Origin: Agrobacterium tumefaciens
GTDB taxonomy: Bacteria > Pseudomonadota > Alphaproteobacteria > Rhizobiales > Rhizobiaceae
Direction: 5' to 3'
Length of the DNA stretch: 64,000 nt
Assembly: GCF_005221325.1 (NCBI RefSeq)
Contig: NZ_CP039888.1
Location: forward strand, 1,488,001-1,552,000
Shown here: one piece after another, positions 1 through 9,182 of the stretch
Layout of the letters: every line of letters begins with the position of its first letter
How positions within the stretch are numbered: the stretch's first letter is position 1
The notes under the pieces: generated by a model
The model's database searches: none
What the model saw: the letters and a program-made list of their open reading frames with translations, nothing else
What the model was told of the DNA's origin: nothing
Program-made: the position numbers and the translations under genes

Positions 1-2175
1 TACGCCAATATCGGCGGCCTGCTGATGTCGTCGGGCATTCCCTATGACAGCGATGAGGGCCGCGCCATTGCCGGTGCGCTTACCGCGATCATGACCGGCG
101 TTTCCTACGCAACCTCGGCTGAAATGGCCGGCGAGCTTGGCCCGTTCCCGAGCTTTGCGCCGAACCGCGACAACATGCTGCGCGTCATCCGCAACCACCG
201 CCGCGCCGCCCATGGCCTGTCGGATGGTTATGAGGGCCTGTCGGTCAACCCGGTCGCGCTCATCCATGCCGATTGCACCGACCAGGACCTCATCGCCCAT
301 GCGACAGCCGCTTGGGACAAGGCGCTGGCGCTCGGCGAACAGCACGGCTACCGCAACGCCCAGACGACGGTTATCGCGCCGACCGGCACGATCGGCCTCG
401 TGATGGATTGCGACACGACCGGCATCGAGCCCGATTTCGCGCTGGTGAAGTTCAAGAAGCTCGCCGGCGGCGGTTATTTCAAGATCATCAACCGCGCGGT
501 TCCGGATGCGCTGCGTTCGCTCGGTTATTCCGAAAGCCAGATCGCCGAGATCGAAGCCTATGCTGTCGGCCATGGCAATCTCAACCAGGCGCCGGCCATC
601 AACCCCTCGACGCTGAAGGCCAAGGGCTTCACCGATGAGAAGATCGAAGCCGTCAACGCCGCGCTCAAAAGCGCCTTCGACATCAAGTTCGTCTTCAACC
701 AGTGGACGCTCGGCGCTGACTTCCTCAAGGGCACGCTGAAAGTTTCCGACGAGCAGCTCTCCGACATGAGCTTCAACCTGCTCGACCATCTCGGTTTTGC
801 GAAGAAGGACATCGAAGCGGCAAACGTTCACGTCTGCGGTGCGATGACGCTGGAAGGCGCACCGTTCCTGAAGAACGAACACCTGGCGGTCTTCGATTGC
901 GCCAACCCCTGCGGCAAGATCGGCAAGCGTTATCTCTCGGTCGAATCGCATATCCGCATGATGGCAGCGGCACAGCCATTCATCTCCGGTGCGATCTCCA
1001 AGACGATCAACATGCCGAACGATGCAACGGTTGAGGATTGCGGCGCAGCCTACATGCTGTCCTGGAAGCTGGCGCTGAAGGCCAACGCCCTCTACCGCGA
1101 TGGCTCCAAGCTGTCCCAGCCGCTCAACGCCTCGCTGGTGGAAGATGAGGACGACGAAGATTTCGTCGAGGAACTGATCCAGCAGCCGCTCGCCCAGCAG
1201 GCCGTGACGATCACCGAAAAGATCGTCGAACGCGTCATCGAGCGTGTTTCCCGCGAGCGTGAAAAGCTGCCGAACCGCCGTCAGGGTTACACCCAGAAGG
1301 CAACCGTCGGCGGTCACAAGGTCTATCTGCGCACCGGCGAATTCGGTGACGGCCGCATCGGCGAAATCTTCATCGACATGCACAAGGAAGGTGCCGCCTT
1401 CCGTGCGATGATGAACAATTTCGCAATCGCCATTTCGCTCGGCCTGCAATATGGCGTGCCGCTGGAAGAATATGTGGAGGCATTCACCTTCACCAAGTTC
1501 GAACCGGCCGGCATGGTGCAGGGCAACGACGCGATCAAGAACGCCACGTCGATCCTCGACTACGTGTTCCGCGAACTCGCCGTCTCCTATCTCGGCCGCC
1601 ACGATCTCGCCCATGTCGATACGTCCGACTTCTCCAACACGGCGCTCGGCAAGGGTATTCAGGAAGGCAAGACCAACCTGCTCTCCACCGGCTGGACACG
1701 CGGTTACAAGCCGACGCTGGTTTCCAGCAACGAAGGCGATCGCTCCGCTGCCGAACCCAAGGGCTCGGCAACGGCGGCCCCCGCCGGCGCATCAGCCAAC
1801 GTCACCTCCTTTGCAGGCTCCGCCGCCCGCAAGCTGGAACCGACGGTCGCGATCGCAACGTCAGAAATCGTCTCCTTCAAGCGGGACTATGAGGAGCGCG
1901 CCAAGGAACTGGCCGAAGAAATCGCCGAAGAAGTGATCGACGAGGTCGTCCAGGAATCCCAGCAGACGGCCACCGCCCTCTTCTCCGACAAGGCCGCAGC
2001 AGACGCTGCTTCGGCGAAGACGGAAGCCAAGAAGGTGGAAAACGAACGCCGCATGCGCTCGATCGCACAGGGCTATACGGGCAATATGTGCTCGGAATGC
2101 CAGAACTTCACGATGGTGCGGAATGGCACCTGCGAGAAGTGCGATACTTGCGGTGCGACGAGCGGTTGCAGCTAA
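1..2175 (+). CDS. nrdJ: Vitamin B12-dependent ribonucleotide reductase, C-terminal part (5' end outside window)
   Basis: Class II ribonucleotide reductase reduces ribonucleotides to deoxyribonucleotides in the cytoplasm using adenosylcobalamin. The frame is already open at base 1, so the first ATG at 25 is internal and only about 724 residues of a protein that is normally about 1,200 long are here. Visible signatures are the barrel segment with [11 protein letters not shown] and [20 protein letters not shown], the TSCPD-like stretch around [20 protein letters not shown], an acidic/alanine-rich linker, and a C-terminal cysteine cluster ([14 protein letters not shown]) that resembles the thiol-relay tail of NrdJ. 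A factor-independent terminator follows. The assignment is firm; the upstream half, including any cobalamin riboswitch, cannot be judged from this window. Confidence 0.96.
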   Translation, partial: YANIGGLLMSSGIPYDSDEGRAIAGALTAIMTGVSYATSAEMAGELGPFPSFAPNRDNMLRVIRNHRRAAHGLSDGYEGLSVNPVALIHADCTDQDLIAHATAAWDKALALGEQHGYRNAQTTVIAPTGTIGLVMDCDTTGIEPDFALVKFKKLAGGGYFKIINRAVPDALRSLGYSESQIAEIEAYAVGHGNLNQAPAINPSTLKAKGFTDEKIEAVNAALKSAFDIKFVFNQWTLGADFLKGTLKVSDEQLSDMSFNLLDHLGFAKKDIEAANVHVCGAMTLEGAPFLKNEHLAVFDCANPCGKIGKRYLSVESHIRMMAAAQPFISGAISKTINMPNDATVEDCGAAYMLSWKLALKANALYRDGSKLSQPLNASLVEDEDDEDFVEELIQQPLAQQAVTITEKIVERVIERVSREREKLPNRRQGYTQKATVGGHKVYLRTGEFGDGRIGEIFIDMHKEGAAFRAMMNNFAIAISLGLQYGVPLEEYVEAFTFTKFEPAGMVQGNDAIKNATSILDYVFRELAVSYLGRHDLAHVDTSDFSNTALGKGIQEGKTNLLSTGWTRGYKPTLVSSNEGDRSAAEPKGSATAAPAGASANVTSFAGSAARKLEPTVAIATSEIVSFKRDYEERAKELAEEIAEEVIDEVVQESQQTATALFSDKAAADAASAKTEAKKVENERRMRSIAQGYTGNMCSECQNFTMVRNGTCEKCDTCGATSGCS

Positions 2176-2218
2176 GGATTTAGCTTAGGCAGCACCACCA
2201 AAAAATGATTAGTCTTGA

Positions 2219-2254
2219 GGGCTCTTTCAGATATGAAAGAGCCCTTATTGTTTT
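2219..2254 (+). terminator. Factor-independent terminator of nrdJ
   Basis: An 11-bp perfect stem (GGGCTCTTTCA with TGAAAGAGCCC) closes a 4-nt GATA loop, and the T-rich tail TTATTGTTTT follows. It lies 43 bases past the nrdJ stop codon. Confidence 0.9.
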
Positions 2255-2296
2255 GATGTTTTATTTATTGAAACTACTGGAAGCCCGTAGTTCAGA

Positions 2297-2575
2297 ATGT
2301 TATATTTCGAATGGAATGCACATAAGGCGTCAGCCAATCTCGCCAAACATGGCGTTAGTTTTGAAACGGCCCGTAAAGTTTTTGACGATCCCTTTGCGGT
2401 GGATATCGAAGATCGTTCGGCGAATTATGATGAAGTCCGACGTCGTATAGTGGGATTGGGCAACGGATTGGTTCTAACCATTATTTACACCGAACGAAGC
2501 GAAACAATCCGCATCATTTCTGCACGAAAAGCGACACGCGCGGAGCGTAAGGAATACGACGACAATGGCTGGTAA
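2297..2575 (+). CDS. brnT: BrnT family ribonuclease toxin
   Basis: 92 residues. The protein starts with the typical BrnT sequence FEWNAHKASANLAKHGVSFE and contains the VFDDPFA segment, a basic stretch (RRRIVGLGNG), a hydrophobic strand (LVLTIIYTER) and the family C-terminus IRIISARKATRAERKEY. BrnT proteins are small RelE-fold ribonucleases that inhibit translation and are normally neutralised by a ribbon-helix-helix protein, BrnA. The stop codon lies inside the next gene (11-base overlap), as is usual in a toxin-antitoxin operon. No strong ribosome-binding site precedes the ATG. What is odd is the partner, which is a helix-turn-helix protein and not BrnA. Confidence 0.88.
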   Translation: MLYFEWNAHKASANLAKHGVSFETARKVFDDPFAVDIEDRSANYDEVRRRIVGLGNGLVLTIIYTERSETIRIISARKATRAERKEYDDNGW

Positions 2576-2897
2576 AATCGACCAAACCGACTGGGCTCGT
2601 CTTCACGCGATGACTGATGAAGAAGCGGAAGCCAATGCACTGGCCGATCCCGACAATCCACCGCTTTCGGCCGAAAAGCTCGCCTCCGCCCCCAGAATGC
2701 CGCGCATCAAGATCATCCGCCGGGCTCTAAAGCTGACGCAGGAGGAGTTTTCCGCGCGTTATCATATCCCGCTCGGCACACTGCGCGATTGGGAACAGGG
2801 CCGTAGCGAGCCAGATCAACCAGCCCGCGCCTATCTGAAAGTCATCGCCATCGACCCCGAGGGAACGGCGGCCGCGCTCCGTAAAGGCGCGGCCTGA
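2565..2897 (+). CDS. XRE/HTH-type antitoxin paired with BrnT
   Basis: 110 residues. The first 45 residues are acidic and probably flexible (DEEAEANALADPDNPPL), a segment that in many antitoxins wraps the toxin. Residues 48 to 95 form an XRE-like helix-turn-helix: IRRALKLTQEEFSARYHIPL followed by GTLRDWEQGRSEPDQPARAYL. It overlaps brnT by 11 bases, so the two are translationally coupled. By analogy with other antitoxins it probably binds its own promoter and blocks BrnT; this is inference. The domain is unlike BrnA (ribbon-helix-helix) and closer to HigA-type or MqsA-type HTH antitoxins. Confidence 0.82.
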   Translation: MAGKIDQTDWARLHAMTDEEAEANALADPDNPPLSAEKLASAPRMPRIKIIRRALKLTQEEFSARYHIPLGTLRDWEQGRSEPDQPARAYLKVIAIDPEGTAAALRKGAA

Positions 2898-2903
2898 CCC
2901 GCC

Positions 2904-4244
2904 TCACCCCATAAAATCCACCAGCAGCTTCACATTCAGCGCCGCAATCACCACCGCGATCAGCCATGCAAAGGCCGAGAGCCAAAGCGGCGAGCGCAAC
3001 TCACCCATCTTGGCCTTGTCGGCGGTGAACATGACGAGCGGGAAGACGGCGAAGGAGAGTTGCAGGCTGAGCACCACCTGCGTCAGGATCAGCAGTTCGG
3101 CCGTGCCGCTGTCGCCGTAAAAGATGGTCACGGCGGCGGCGGGGACGATGGCGATGGCGCGGGTGATGAGGCGGCGCAGCCAGGGGGCGAGCCGCATCTT
3201 GAGGAAACCCTCCATCACGATCTGGCCGGCGAGCGTTGCCGTGACGGCGGAATTGATGCCGCAGCATAAAAGCGCCACGCCGAACAGTGTCGGCGCAATG
3301 GCAAGGCCGAGCAGAGGTGCCAGCAGATTATGCGCTTCGCCGAGTTCGGCGACATTGGTCTGCCCCGCCTTGTTGAAGGTCGCCGCTGCGAGGATGAGGA
3401 TCGAGGCGTTGATCAGCAGGGCGAACATCAGCGCGATGGTGGAATCGAGCGTGGCGAATTTCAACGCCTCACGTTTTTCGGCAACGGTGGGGCCGATTTC
3501 GCGGGTCTGCACGATGCCCGAATGCAGGTAGAGATTATGCGGCATGACAGTCGCACCCAGAATGCCGAGCGCGAGATACAGCATGTCCGGATTGGTGACG
3601 ATCTCAGTCGTCGGCGCAAACCCAAGGATCACCTGCCCCCAGTCAGGGTCGGCCAGCGCCACCTGAATGGCGAAACATACGGCGATGACGCCAAGCAGCG
3701 TGATGACCAGCGCCTCCACCCAGCGAAAACCGAGCTTCTGCAGATAGAGGATCAGGAACACATCGAGCGCAGTGATGAGAACGCCGAGTTCCAGCGGAAT
3801 GCCGAAAATCAGGTTGAGGCCGATGGCCGTGCCGATCACCTCGGCAATATCGGTGGCGATGATGGCGATTTCCGCAAGCAGCCACAGCACCATCGCCACG
3901 GGTTTCGGATAGGCATCACGGCAGGCCTGGGCGAGATCGCGGCCGGAAGCAATCGCAAGACGGGCACAGAGCGACTGAAGAACGATCGCCATGATGTTCG
4001 AAACCAGCGCGACCGTCAGCAGCGTGTAACCGAATTTGGAGCCGCCGGCGAGCGATGTCGCCCAGTTGCCGGGATCCATATAACCGACCGCGACGAGATA
4101 GCCGGGGCCAAAAAAGGCCATGGCCCGGCGAAACGTGCTGGCATCCGGCTTGATGCGGATCGAACTGTGAACGTCGGACAGCGAAAGATCATCACCGTTC
4201 CGCCGCCATCCAAAGACTGGCTTGTCCATCTTCTGTGCTTTCAT
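2904..4244 (-). CDS. mntH: Nramp family Mn(II)/divalent metal importer
   Basis: Proton-coupled inner-membrane importer, mainly for manganese. The metal-binding motifs are present: DPGN in TM1 (residues 57-60) and MPHN in TM6 (234-237). Ten to eleven hydrophobic segments fill the rest. The reading frame opens further upstream, to 4280, but that extension overlaps a Fur/Mur-like operator. I therefore use the ATG at 4244 ([11 protein letters not shown]...); the ATG at 4229 (MDKPVFGW) is an equally good alternative. In rhizobia and Agrobacterium mntH is repressed by Mur (a manganese-sensing Fur homologue). The gene converges on the toxin-antitoxin pair, with 6 bases between stop codons. Confidence 0.95.
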   Translation of the reverse strand: MKAQKMDKPVFGWRRNGDDLSLSDVHSSIRIKPDASTFRRAMAFFGPGYLVAVGYMDPGNWATSLAGGSKFGYTLLTVALVSNIMAIVLQSLCARLAIASGRDLAQACRDAYPKPVAMVLWLLAEIAIIATDIAEVIGTAIGLNLIFGIPLELGVLITALDVFLILYLQKLGFRWVEALVITLLGVIAVCFAIQVALADPDWGQVILGFAPTTEIVTNPDMLYLALGILGATVMPHNLYLHSGIVQTREIGPTVAEKREALKFATLDSTIALMFALLINASILILAAATFNKAGQTNVAELGEAHNLLAPLLGLAIAPTLFGVALLCCGINSAVTATLAGQIVMEGFLKMRLAPWLRRLITRAIAIVPAAAVTIFYGDSGTAELLILTQVVLSLQLSFAVFPLVMFTADKAKMGELRSPLWLSAFAWLIAVVIAALNVKLLVDFMG

Positions 4245-4256
4245 GGAAATCGAATT

Positions 4257-4280
4257 GCTGCAATTGCAAATCATTCTCAC
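4257..4280 (-). promoter_or_regulatory. Possible Mur/Fur-type operator of mntH
   Basis: Read on the minus strand, this stretch is GTGAGAATGATTTGCAATTG followed by CAGC. It combines a Fur-box-like AATGATTTGCAATTG core with the TGCAA half-sites that mark Mur-responsive sequences in Rhizobiaceae. It sits directly upstream of the chosen mntH start codon, where a repressor would cover the promoter. No binding data are available; the call rests on resemblance and position. Confidence 0.45.
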
Positions 4281-4624
4281 AAAGGATGCGGACTGGCAAG
4301 CGGAGTTTCAGGGATGAATGCGGGCCTTCCCTACCGTTATTCCGACGTTAAGCCGCAGGCCAGCCGCAAGAGCGACTGGAGGTGAAAAGGCTCCTCCCGC
4401 CACGCCAACGCGCATTGCCGGGATTTGGTTCAAGGCCTGCATGATAGAAAGATAGCGGCACATGCAGGGGATCACCGCACGCGGACCGGTGGGCAATGGG
4501 CGCCTGTAAAAGCCGGGGCTCACGCCTCACGGCCTTGTCATCACCCCTGCCCGGCCATTTCGGAACAGCTGCGAACCCGCATGCGTTGAATGGTCAGAAA
4601 GCAATTCAATAACCGGGGAAGTTC
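4281..4624. other. Intergenic region between mntH and a small membrane-protein gene
   Basis: About 340 bases. It must hold the mntH promoter on one side and that of the 75-residue protein on the other. Short open frames exist on the minus strand but have no ribosome-binding site or recognisable product. I see no riboswitch consensus (no yybP-ykoY core) and no strong terminator hairpin. Confidence 0.5.
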
Positions 4625-4852
4625 ATGCGACACGGCCATAAATTCAGCCTGGTGAACCATCCGAGCCGATGGCCCAGATATATCATGGCGCACCGAAGGC
4701 CGCGCGACTGGCTGATGACGATCAGCGGCATCGTGCTGCTGTTCATCGTAGCCGCGGCGGTGGCCATGGGTTACCTCGTCACCAGCCACCCCGGCAAGCC
4801 AGAGCCGAACCCCGGCATCGTGGAGGAACAGGCCGCGGAAAACGACGGGTAA
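4625..4852 (+). CDS. Small single-pass membrane protein, unknown function
   Basis: 75 residues. A basic N-terminus (HRRPRDW near residues 23-29) precedes one transmembrane segment at about 30-52 (MTISGIVLLFIVAAAVAMGY) and an acidic, proline-containing tail. The positive-inside rule predicts a cytoplasmic N-terminus and periplasmic tail. The start is supported by GGGGAAG about 4 bases upstream of the ATG. An overlapping frame at 4669 has no such features and is taken as a shadow. No family is recognised and the gene stands alone, convergent with the ABC exporter gene. Confidence 0.6.
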   Translation: MRHGHKFSLVNHPSRWPRYIMAHRRPRDWLMTISGIVLLFIVAAAVAMGYLVTSHPGKPEPNPGIVEEQAAENDG

Positions 4853-4867
4853 GCGCAGGCGCAGCCG

Positions 4868-6601
4868 TTAACTCAGGCCCGCGAGATGCCCGCTGAACTG
4901 CGCCTCATGCAACCGGCTGTAATGGCCCTTGGCGGCCAGAAGCTCGGCATGAGCGCCGGTTTCGGCGATGCCGGTCTGGTCCACCACCACGATGCGTGAA
5001 GCATCACGGATCGTCGCCAGCCGGTGGGCGATGACGAGCGTGGTGCGGCCCCTGGCGAGTTCCGTCAGCGATTGCTGGATGGCCCGTTCGGTTTCCGTGT
5101 CGAGCGCGGAGGTCGCCTCGTCCAGAATAAGGATCGGCGGGTTCTTGAGGAACATGCGGGCAATGGCAAGACGCTGCTTCTGCCCGCCGGACAATTTCAC
5201 GCCGCGCTCACCGATGACGGTATCGAGCCCGAGCGGCATGGCCTCGATGACACCATCAAGACGCGCACGCCGGGCCGCATCCATGATCTCTGCGTCAGAA
5301 GCGCCAAGCCGGCCATATTCGATATTCTCGCGGATCGTGCCGCCGAACAGGAAGACATCCTGCTGCACGATGCCGATCTGGTTGCGTAGCGAGGCGAGCT
5401 TCATTTTCCTGATATCGATGCCGTCGATGGTGATCGAACCGCTGGTGACATCGTAAAAGCGCGGCAGCAGCGAGCAGAGCGTCGTCTTGCCAGCACCGGA
5501 GGGGCCGACAAAGGCCACGGTCTCGCCGGCGCTGATCTTCAGGTCGATATTGTCGAGAACCCGCTTGCCCTCGGCATAACCGAAGCCGACATGGCTATAT
5601 TCGATCGCGCCTGACAGAGCCGGCGCGTCGATTGCGTCAGGCGCATCGACGATATCAGGCGCGGTATCCAGAAGCTCGGTGAAGCGGCGGAAACCGGCAA
5701 TGCCCTTCGGATAGGTCTCGATGACCGAATTGATCTTTTCCACCGGGCGGAAGAACACGCCGACCAGCAGCAGGAAACCCACGAAGCCGCCTTCCGTCAG
5801 GCTGCCGCTGAGCACGAACCAAGCGCCGCAGATCATCACGATCATCTGCGTCAGACGCATGCTCATATAGCTGAGCGATGTGCTGGCCGCCATGATCTTG
5901 TAGGCATCCAGCTTGGTACGACGGTATTTCAGGTTGTCCTTCTCGAACAGCGCGCGCTCGTGGTCCTCATTGGCAAAGGCCTGCACCACCCGCATGCCGC
6001 CGACATTTTCCTCGATACGGGCGTTGAAATCCCCAACACGACCATAGAGCGCGCGAAAATTCTGCGTCATGCGGCCGCCATAACGGCTGGTCACCCAGGC
6101 GGTGACCGGCACGACGGCGGCGGTGACGAGCGCCAGCTGCACATTGACCGACATCATCAGCAGGAAAGCGCCGATGAAGGTCATAATGGCAATGAACAGA
6201 TCCTCGGGGCCGTGATGGGCCACCTCGCCGATCTCTTCCAGATCCTTGGTCAGCCGTCCGACCAGATGGCCGGTTTTCTGGTTATCGAAATAACGGAAGG
6301 AAAGCTTCTGCAGGTGATCGAAGGCCAGCCGCCGCATGTCGGTTTCGATATTGATGCCGAGCATGTGTCCCCAATAGGTGACGGTCGCCATCAACCCGGT
6401 GTTCAGCACATAGATGACGAGCAACCCGACAGACGCCGCCAGAATGATGCCCCATTCGCCGCCCGGCAGAAGCACGTCGACAAAGGCCTTCACCGCCATC
6501 GGAAAGCCGAGCTCGAGCACGCCCGACAGGACCGCGCAGGAAAAATCGAGAATGAACAGACCGCGATAGGGGCGGTAATAGGCGAAGAAACGGCGGAGCA
6601 T
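4868..6601 (-). CDS. MsbA-like ABC exporter (fused permease and ATPase)
   Basis: 577 residues from the ATG at 6601 (MLRRFFAYYRPYRG); the in-frame extension to 6664 has no better start signal. The N-terminal ABC transmembrane domain (about 1-300, six hydrophobic segments) is followed by a nucleotide-binding domain with Walker A GPSGAGKTT (366-374), signature LSGGQKQR, Walker B LILDEATSALD and the switch histidine in IAHRLAT. Half-transporters of this build work as homodimers and export lipids, drugs or peptides. The substrate cannot be read from sequence, and there is no dedicated partner gene nearby. Confidence 0.88.
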   Translation of the reverse strand: MLRRFFAYYRPYRGLFILDFSCAVLSGVLELGFPMAVKAFVDVLLPGGEWGIILAASVGLLVIYVLNTGLMATVTYWGHMLGINIETDMRRLAFDHLQKLSFRYFDNQKTGHLVGRLTKDLEEIGEVAHHGPEDLFIAIMTFIGAFLLMMSVNVQLALVTAAVVPVTAWVTSRYGGRMTQNFRALYGRVGDFNARIEENVGGMRVVQAFANEDHERALFEKDNLKYRRTKLDAYKIMAASTSLSYMSMRLTQMIVMICGAWFVLSGSLTEGGFVGFLLLVGVFFRPVEKINSVIETYPKGIAGFRRFTELLDTAPDIVDAPDAIDAPALSGAIEYSHVGFGYAEGKRVLDNIDLKISAGETVAFVGPSGAGKTTLCSLLPRFYDVTSGSITIDGIDIRKMKLASLRNQIGIVQQDVFLFGGTIRENIEYGRLGASDAEIMDAARRARLDGVIEAMPLGLDTVIGERGVKLSGGQKQRLAIARMFLKNPPILILDEATSALDTETERAIQQSLTELARGRTTLVIAHRLATIRDASRIVVVDQTGIAETGAHAELLAAKGHYSRLHEAQFSGHLAGLS

Positions 6602-6832
6602 GGCATGACCTGGAGATCGGGCGCGGCAATCTGACACCGCGGAAAACGGGAGTTTAATTGTCATATTTCAATGCGCGCGCCAAGACCGATGTTCTATTTT
6701 TACCAAAATCGTTCAATAGCTTCCGCAATAAACACACAACGGTAATGTGATCCGATTATATTGCACTTATATGTATCGGTGTGACAGAGTGAATGCACCC
6801 CTTTGAGGGGAGAATGCGAGAAAGAGCCTGCC

Positions 6833-8071
6833 GTGAGTAACATTGACAGCCGTAAGCCCAGTGGCGAACCGAGATGGCTTGGTCCCGCCAGCCCGACGCG
6901 GATCGCCCTGATACCGCCTATTTCGGCTGCGCGCTGGCTGCTCCTTCTGGTCGTCCTTGCCGGCATCTATTTCTTCAACGGCTTTCTGGTTCCCGTTCTC
7001 GCCGCCCTTGTCATCGGTTTCGCCAGCTGGCCGGTCTATACGCGGCTTTTGCGGCAGGTGGGCGGCAACACCACGCTCGGCGCCACCATCGCCATCATCC
7101 TCATCATCGCCTTCCTCGTGGTGCCGATCTTCATCGCCGCCTCCTATACGGCAACCGAAATCCGCGAATGGTTCGGCTGGGCGGTGCATGTCAACAAGAT
7201 CGGCGCTCCCGTGCCGGACTGGATTGCCGCCCTTCCCGCCGTCGGCCCCTGGCTCGGCGAGCAATGGGTGAAATATATCGGTACACCGGGCGCCATCGGC
7301 GAACTCATCCAGCTCGTCAGCGGCGCCAATATCGGCAATATCTACAGGGCGATCCTCGCCGCCGGCAACGGCGCGTTCCATCTGGTGCTGACCCTGCTCT
7401 TCATGCTGATTGCGCTGTTCTTCGTGTATCGCAATGGCGCTGCCTTCACTCGCCAGGTCGATCTCGTGGGTGAGCGCATCCTGCCGACGCGCTGGGAACG
7501 CATTTCCCGCGTCGTGCCCGCCACCATCAGCTCCACAGTAACAGGCATGACGCTGATCGCCATCGGCGAAGGCATCATCCTCGGCATCGCCTACTGGATC
7601 GCCGGCGTGCCCTCGCCCGTCACGCTCGGCGTGCTCACCGGCGTCATGGCCCTCATTCCGGGCGGTGCGCCGCTCTCCTTCACGCTGGTGTCGGTCTATC
7701 TGGTCGCCAGCGGCTCTCCTGCCCACGGGCTAGCGCTTTTCGTCTGGGGCTCTGTCGAACTTTTCATCGTCGACAAGACCATCCGTCCGAAGCTCGTTGG
7801 CGGGCCGATCAAGCTGCCCTTCCTGCCAACGTTTTTCGGCCTCGTCGGCGGCGTCAAGACCATGGGTTTCCTCGGCCTCTTCATCGGCCCGGTGCTGATG
7901 GCGCTGCTGGTCGCGATCTGGCGCGAATGGGTGCGTGAAGTGGAAATTTCCGCTGCCGTCAGCGCCGAGCTCCCGCCTCCGCCGCCCACGCAGAACGATC
8001 CCGCCGCAGAGGCTGTTTCGCGTCAGGACGACAGCGACGAAACGACGGCGTTTCGGAAAGCGGCTTTTTGA
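6833..8071 (+). CDS. AI-2E family transporter (PerM/TqsA-like permease)
   Basis: 412 residues with about eight transmembrane segments and the family's conserved central region (ITGMTLIAIGEG-like segment, GVMALIPGGAPLS, and the late segment GFLGLFIGPVLMALL). Members include autoinducer-2 exporters and Na+/H+ antiporters, so the substrate is open. The open frame reaches back to a TTG at 6803, but the GTG at 6833 (VSNIDSRK) preceded by GAGAAAGAG is the more likely start. The last 35 residues are proline- and acid-rich and probably cytoplasmic. It is transcribed divergently from the ABC exporter across an AT-rich 230-base spacer. Confidence 0.85.
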   Translation: MSNIDSRKPSGEPRWLGPASPTRIALIPPISAARWLLLLVVLAGIYFFNGFLVPVLAALVIGFASWPVYTRLLRQVGGNTTLGATIAIILIIAFLVVPIFIAASYTATEIREWFGWAVHVNKIGAPVPDWIAALPAVGPWLGEQWVKYIGTPGAIGELIQLVSGANIGNIYRAILAAGNGAFHLVLTLLFMLIALFFVYRNGAAFTRQVDLVGERILPTRWERISRVVPATISSTVTGMTLIAIGEGIILGIAYWIAGVPSPVTLGVLTGVMALIPGGAPLSFTLVSVYLVASGSPAHGLALFVWGSVELFIVDKTIRPKLVGGPIKLPFLPTFFGLVGGVKTMGFLGLFIGPVLMALLVAIWREWVREVEISAAVSAELPPPPPTQNDPAAEAVSRQDDSDETTAFRKAAF

Positions 8072-8138
8072 TTGGTGAAGCCAGTGTGAAGGGCGTTGCC
8101 TGGAACACCAGCTCATGCAATCAATCCGTGCCTTGGCC

Positions 8139-8594
8139 CTAGAGCGCCTTCTCCATGAACAGGCTGAGCGGATCGGGCTTATAGGGCGCAAAGGCCTCGA
8201 TCTCCACGAACCCCGCCTTGCGGTAAAGGCCGATCGCCTCCGGCTGACTGATGCCGGTTTCGAGCCGGATGGCGGAAAGACCAAGCTCCGTGCCGCGCGC
8301 AACAAGCGTATCCATGATCAGCTTGCCGATGCGCAATCCCCGCGTCTCGGGATCAACGAACATGCGCTTCACCTCCGCCGTGCCGTCACCCGCCTCCACC
8401 AGCGCACCGCAGCCGACGACTCGGCCGTCATGCCGGGCGACGAAAAAGGAAACATTGTCCTTCTCGAGCGCGCCGATATCGACCAGATGATTGCTCTCGG
8501 CGGGGTAAAGCGAGGCCATGTAGGCGTTGGAGAGATCGATGAGGCGCAGAACGGCTTCCTGGCGCGGCGTTTCAAGCTTGATTTCGGTGGCCAA
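8139..8594 (-). CDS. GNAT family N-acetyltransferase
   Basis: 151 residues, the usual length of a single GNAT domain. The acetyl-CoA-binding motif A is seen at about 77-97 (RMFVDPETRGLRIGKLIMD, with R/G-x-x-G spacing), followed by the ARGTELGLSAIRLETG strand and the C-terminal YRKAGFVEI segment. It transfers an acetyl group from acetyl-CoA to an unknown small molecule or protein amine. It is convergent with the AI-2E transporter gene and shares no operon. Confidence 0.85.
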   Translation of the reverse strand: MATEIKLETPRQEAVLRLIDLSNAYMASLYPAESNHLVDIGALEKDNVSFFVARHDGRVVGCGALVEAGDGTAEVKRMFVDPETRGLRIGKLIMDTLVARGTELGLSAIRLETGISQPEAIGLYRKAGFVEIEAFAPYKPDPLSLFMEKAL

Positions 8595-8701
8595 GGCGAT
8601 GCCTGCTTTCTTTCAAAAAATGCGTATTTCGTCGTAATGTCACTGCAATCGGGATAGATGAGTTTCTAGAGCATTATTCCCGACAGAGGCAACCACACAC
8701 C

Positions 8702-9121
8702 ATGAAAACAGCCCTCGTTCTCATGACCTTCCTTGGCTGCGACGACAGCGCCACCGATTGCCATTACCTCGCCACCTCGCAGCAGCGCTGGACCAGCATC
8801 GAGCTCTGCGACGCCGTGTCGGAAAAGGAACTGGAACGCTTCGCCAACGCGTCCTATCCGGTCGTGGTGGCCGTGTGCCAGACACCAGGTGAGCAGACCC
8901 CGCAGACGGCCGGCACGCAGCCTCCCGCCGCCGCGCCCGCCGATGCACAGCAGGCCACGGCAGAGGTGACGCCGAAGGAAGAGGAAAGCCTCACCAAACA
9001 GGCGATCGGCCGCGTCAGCCGCGTCCTTCCTTCCACCGAAGGCATAAAGCACTTCCTCGGGACGCCGGTGAGGATGGTTGAAAACAGCTATTCGTGGATT
9101 GCCAAGCGGTTCGATAAGTGA
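8702..9121 (+). CDS. Conserved rhizobial hypothetical protein
   Basis: 139 residues. The N-terminus (MKTALVLMTFLGCDDSATDC) is short and hydrophobic but lacks a clear signal-peptidase site; it could be a short secretion signal or a buried strand. Three cysteines occur within the first 40 residues and a fourth at about 60 (VVAVCQT). The middle is a proline/alanine/glutamine linker of low complexity. The C-terminus (KHFLGTPVRMVENSYSWIAKRFDK) looks amphipathic. No function can be assigned. It is monocistronic, opposite in direction to both neighbours. Confidence 0.65.
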   Translation: MKTALVLMTFLGCDDSATDCHYLATSQQRWTSIELCDAVSEKELERFANASYPVVVAVCQTPGEQTPQTAGTQPPAAAPADAQQATAEVTPKEEESLTKQAIGRVSRVLPSTEGIKHFLGTPVRMVENSYSWIAKRFDK

Positions 9122-9182
9122 GGTGATTGCGGAAAAATCTCAGCATCCATGGGATTTGCATCAGCCGGAAAATAACCAGCCC

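Noticed and set aside
2565..2897. XRE protein considered as a phage repressor
   Set aside because: It overlaps a BrnT toxin gene and there are no phage genes nearby; the antitoxin reading is simpler.
4308..4523. Small minus-strand frame upstream of mntH
   Set aside because: No ribosome site, no domain; proline/glycine-rich composition expected by chance.
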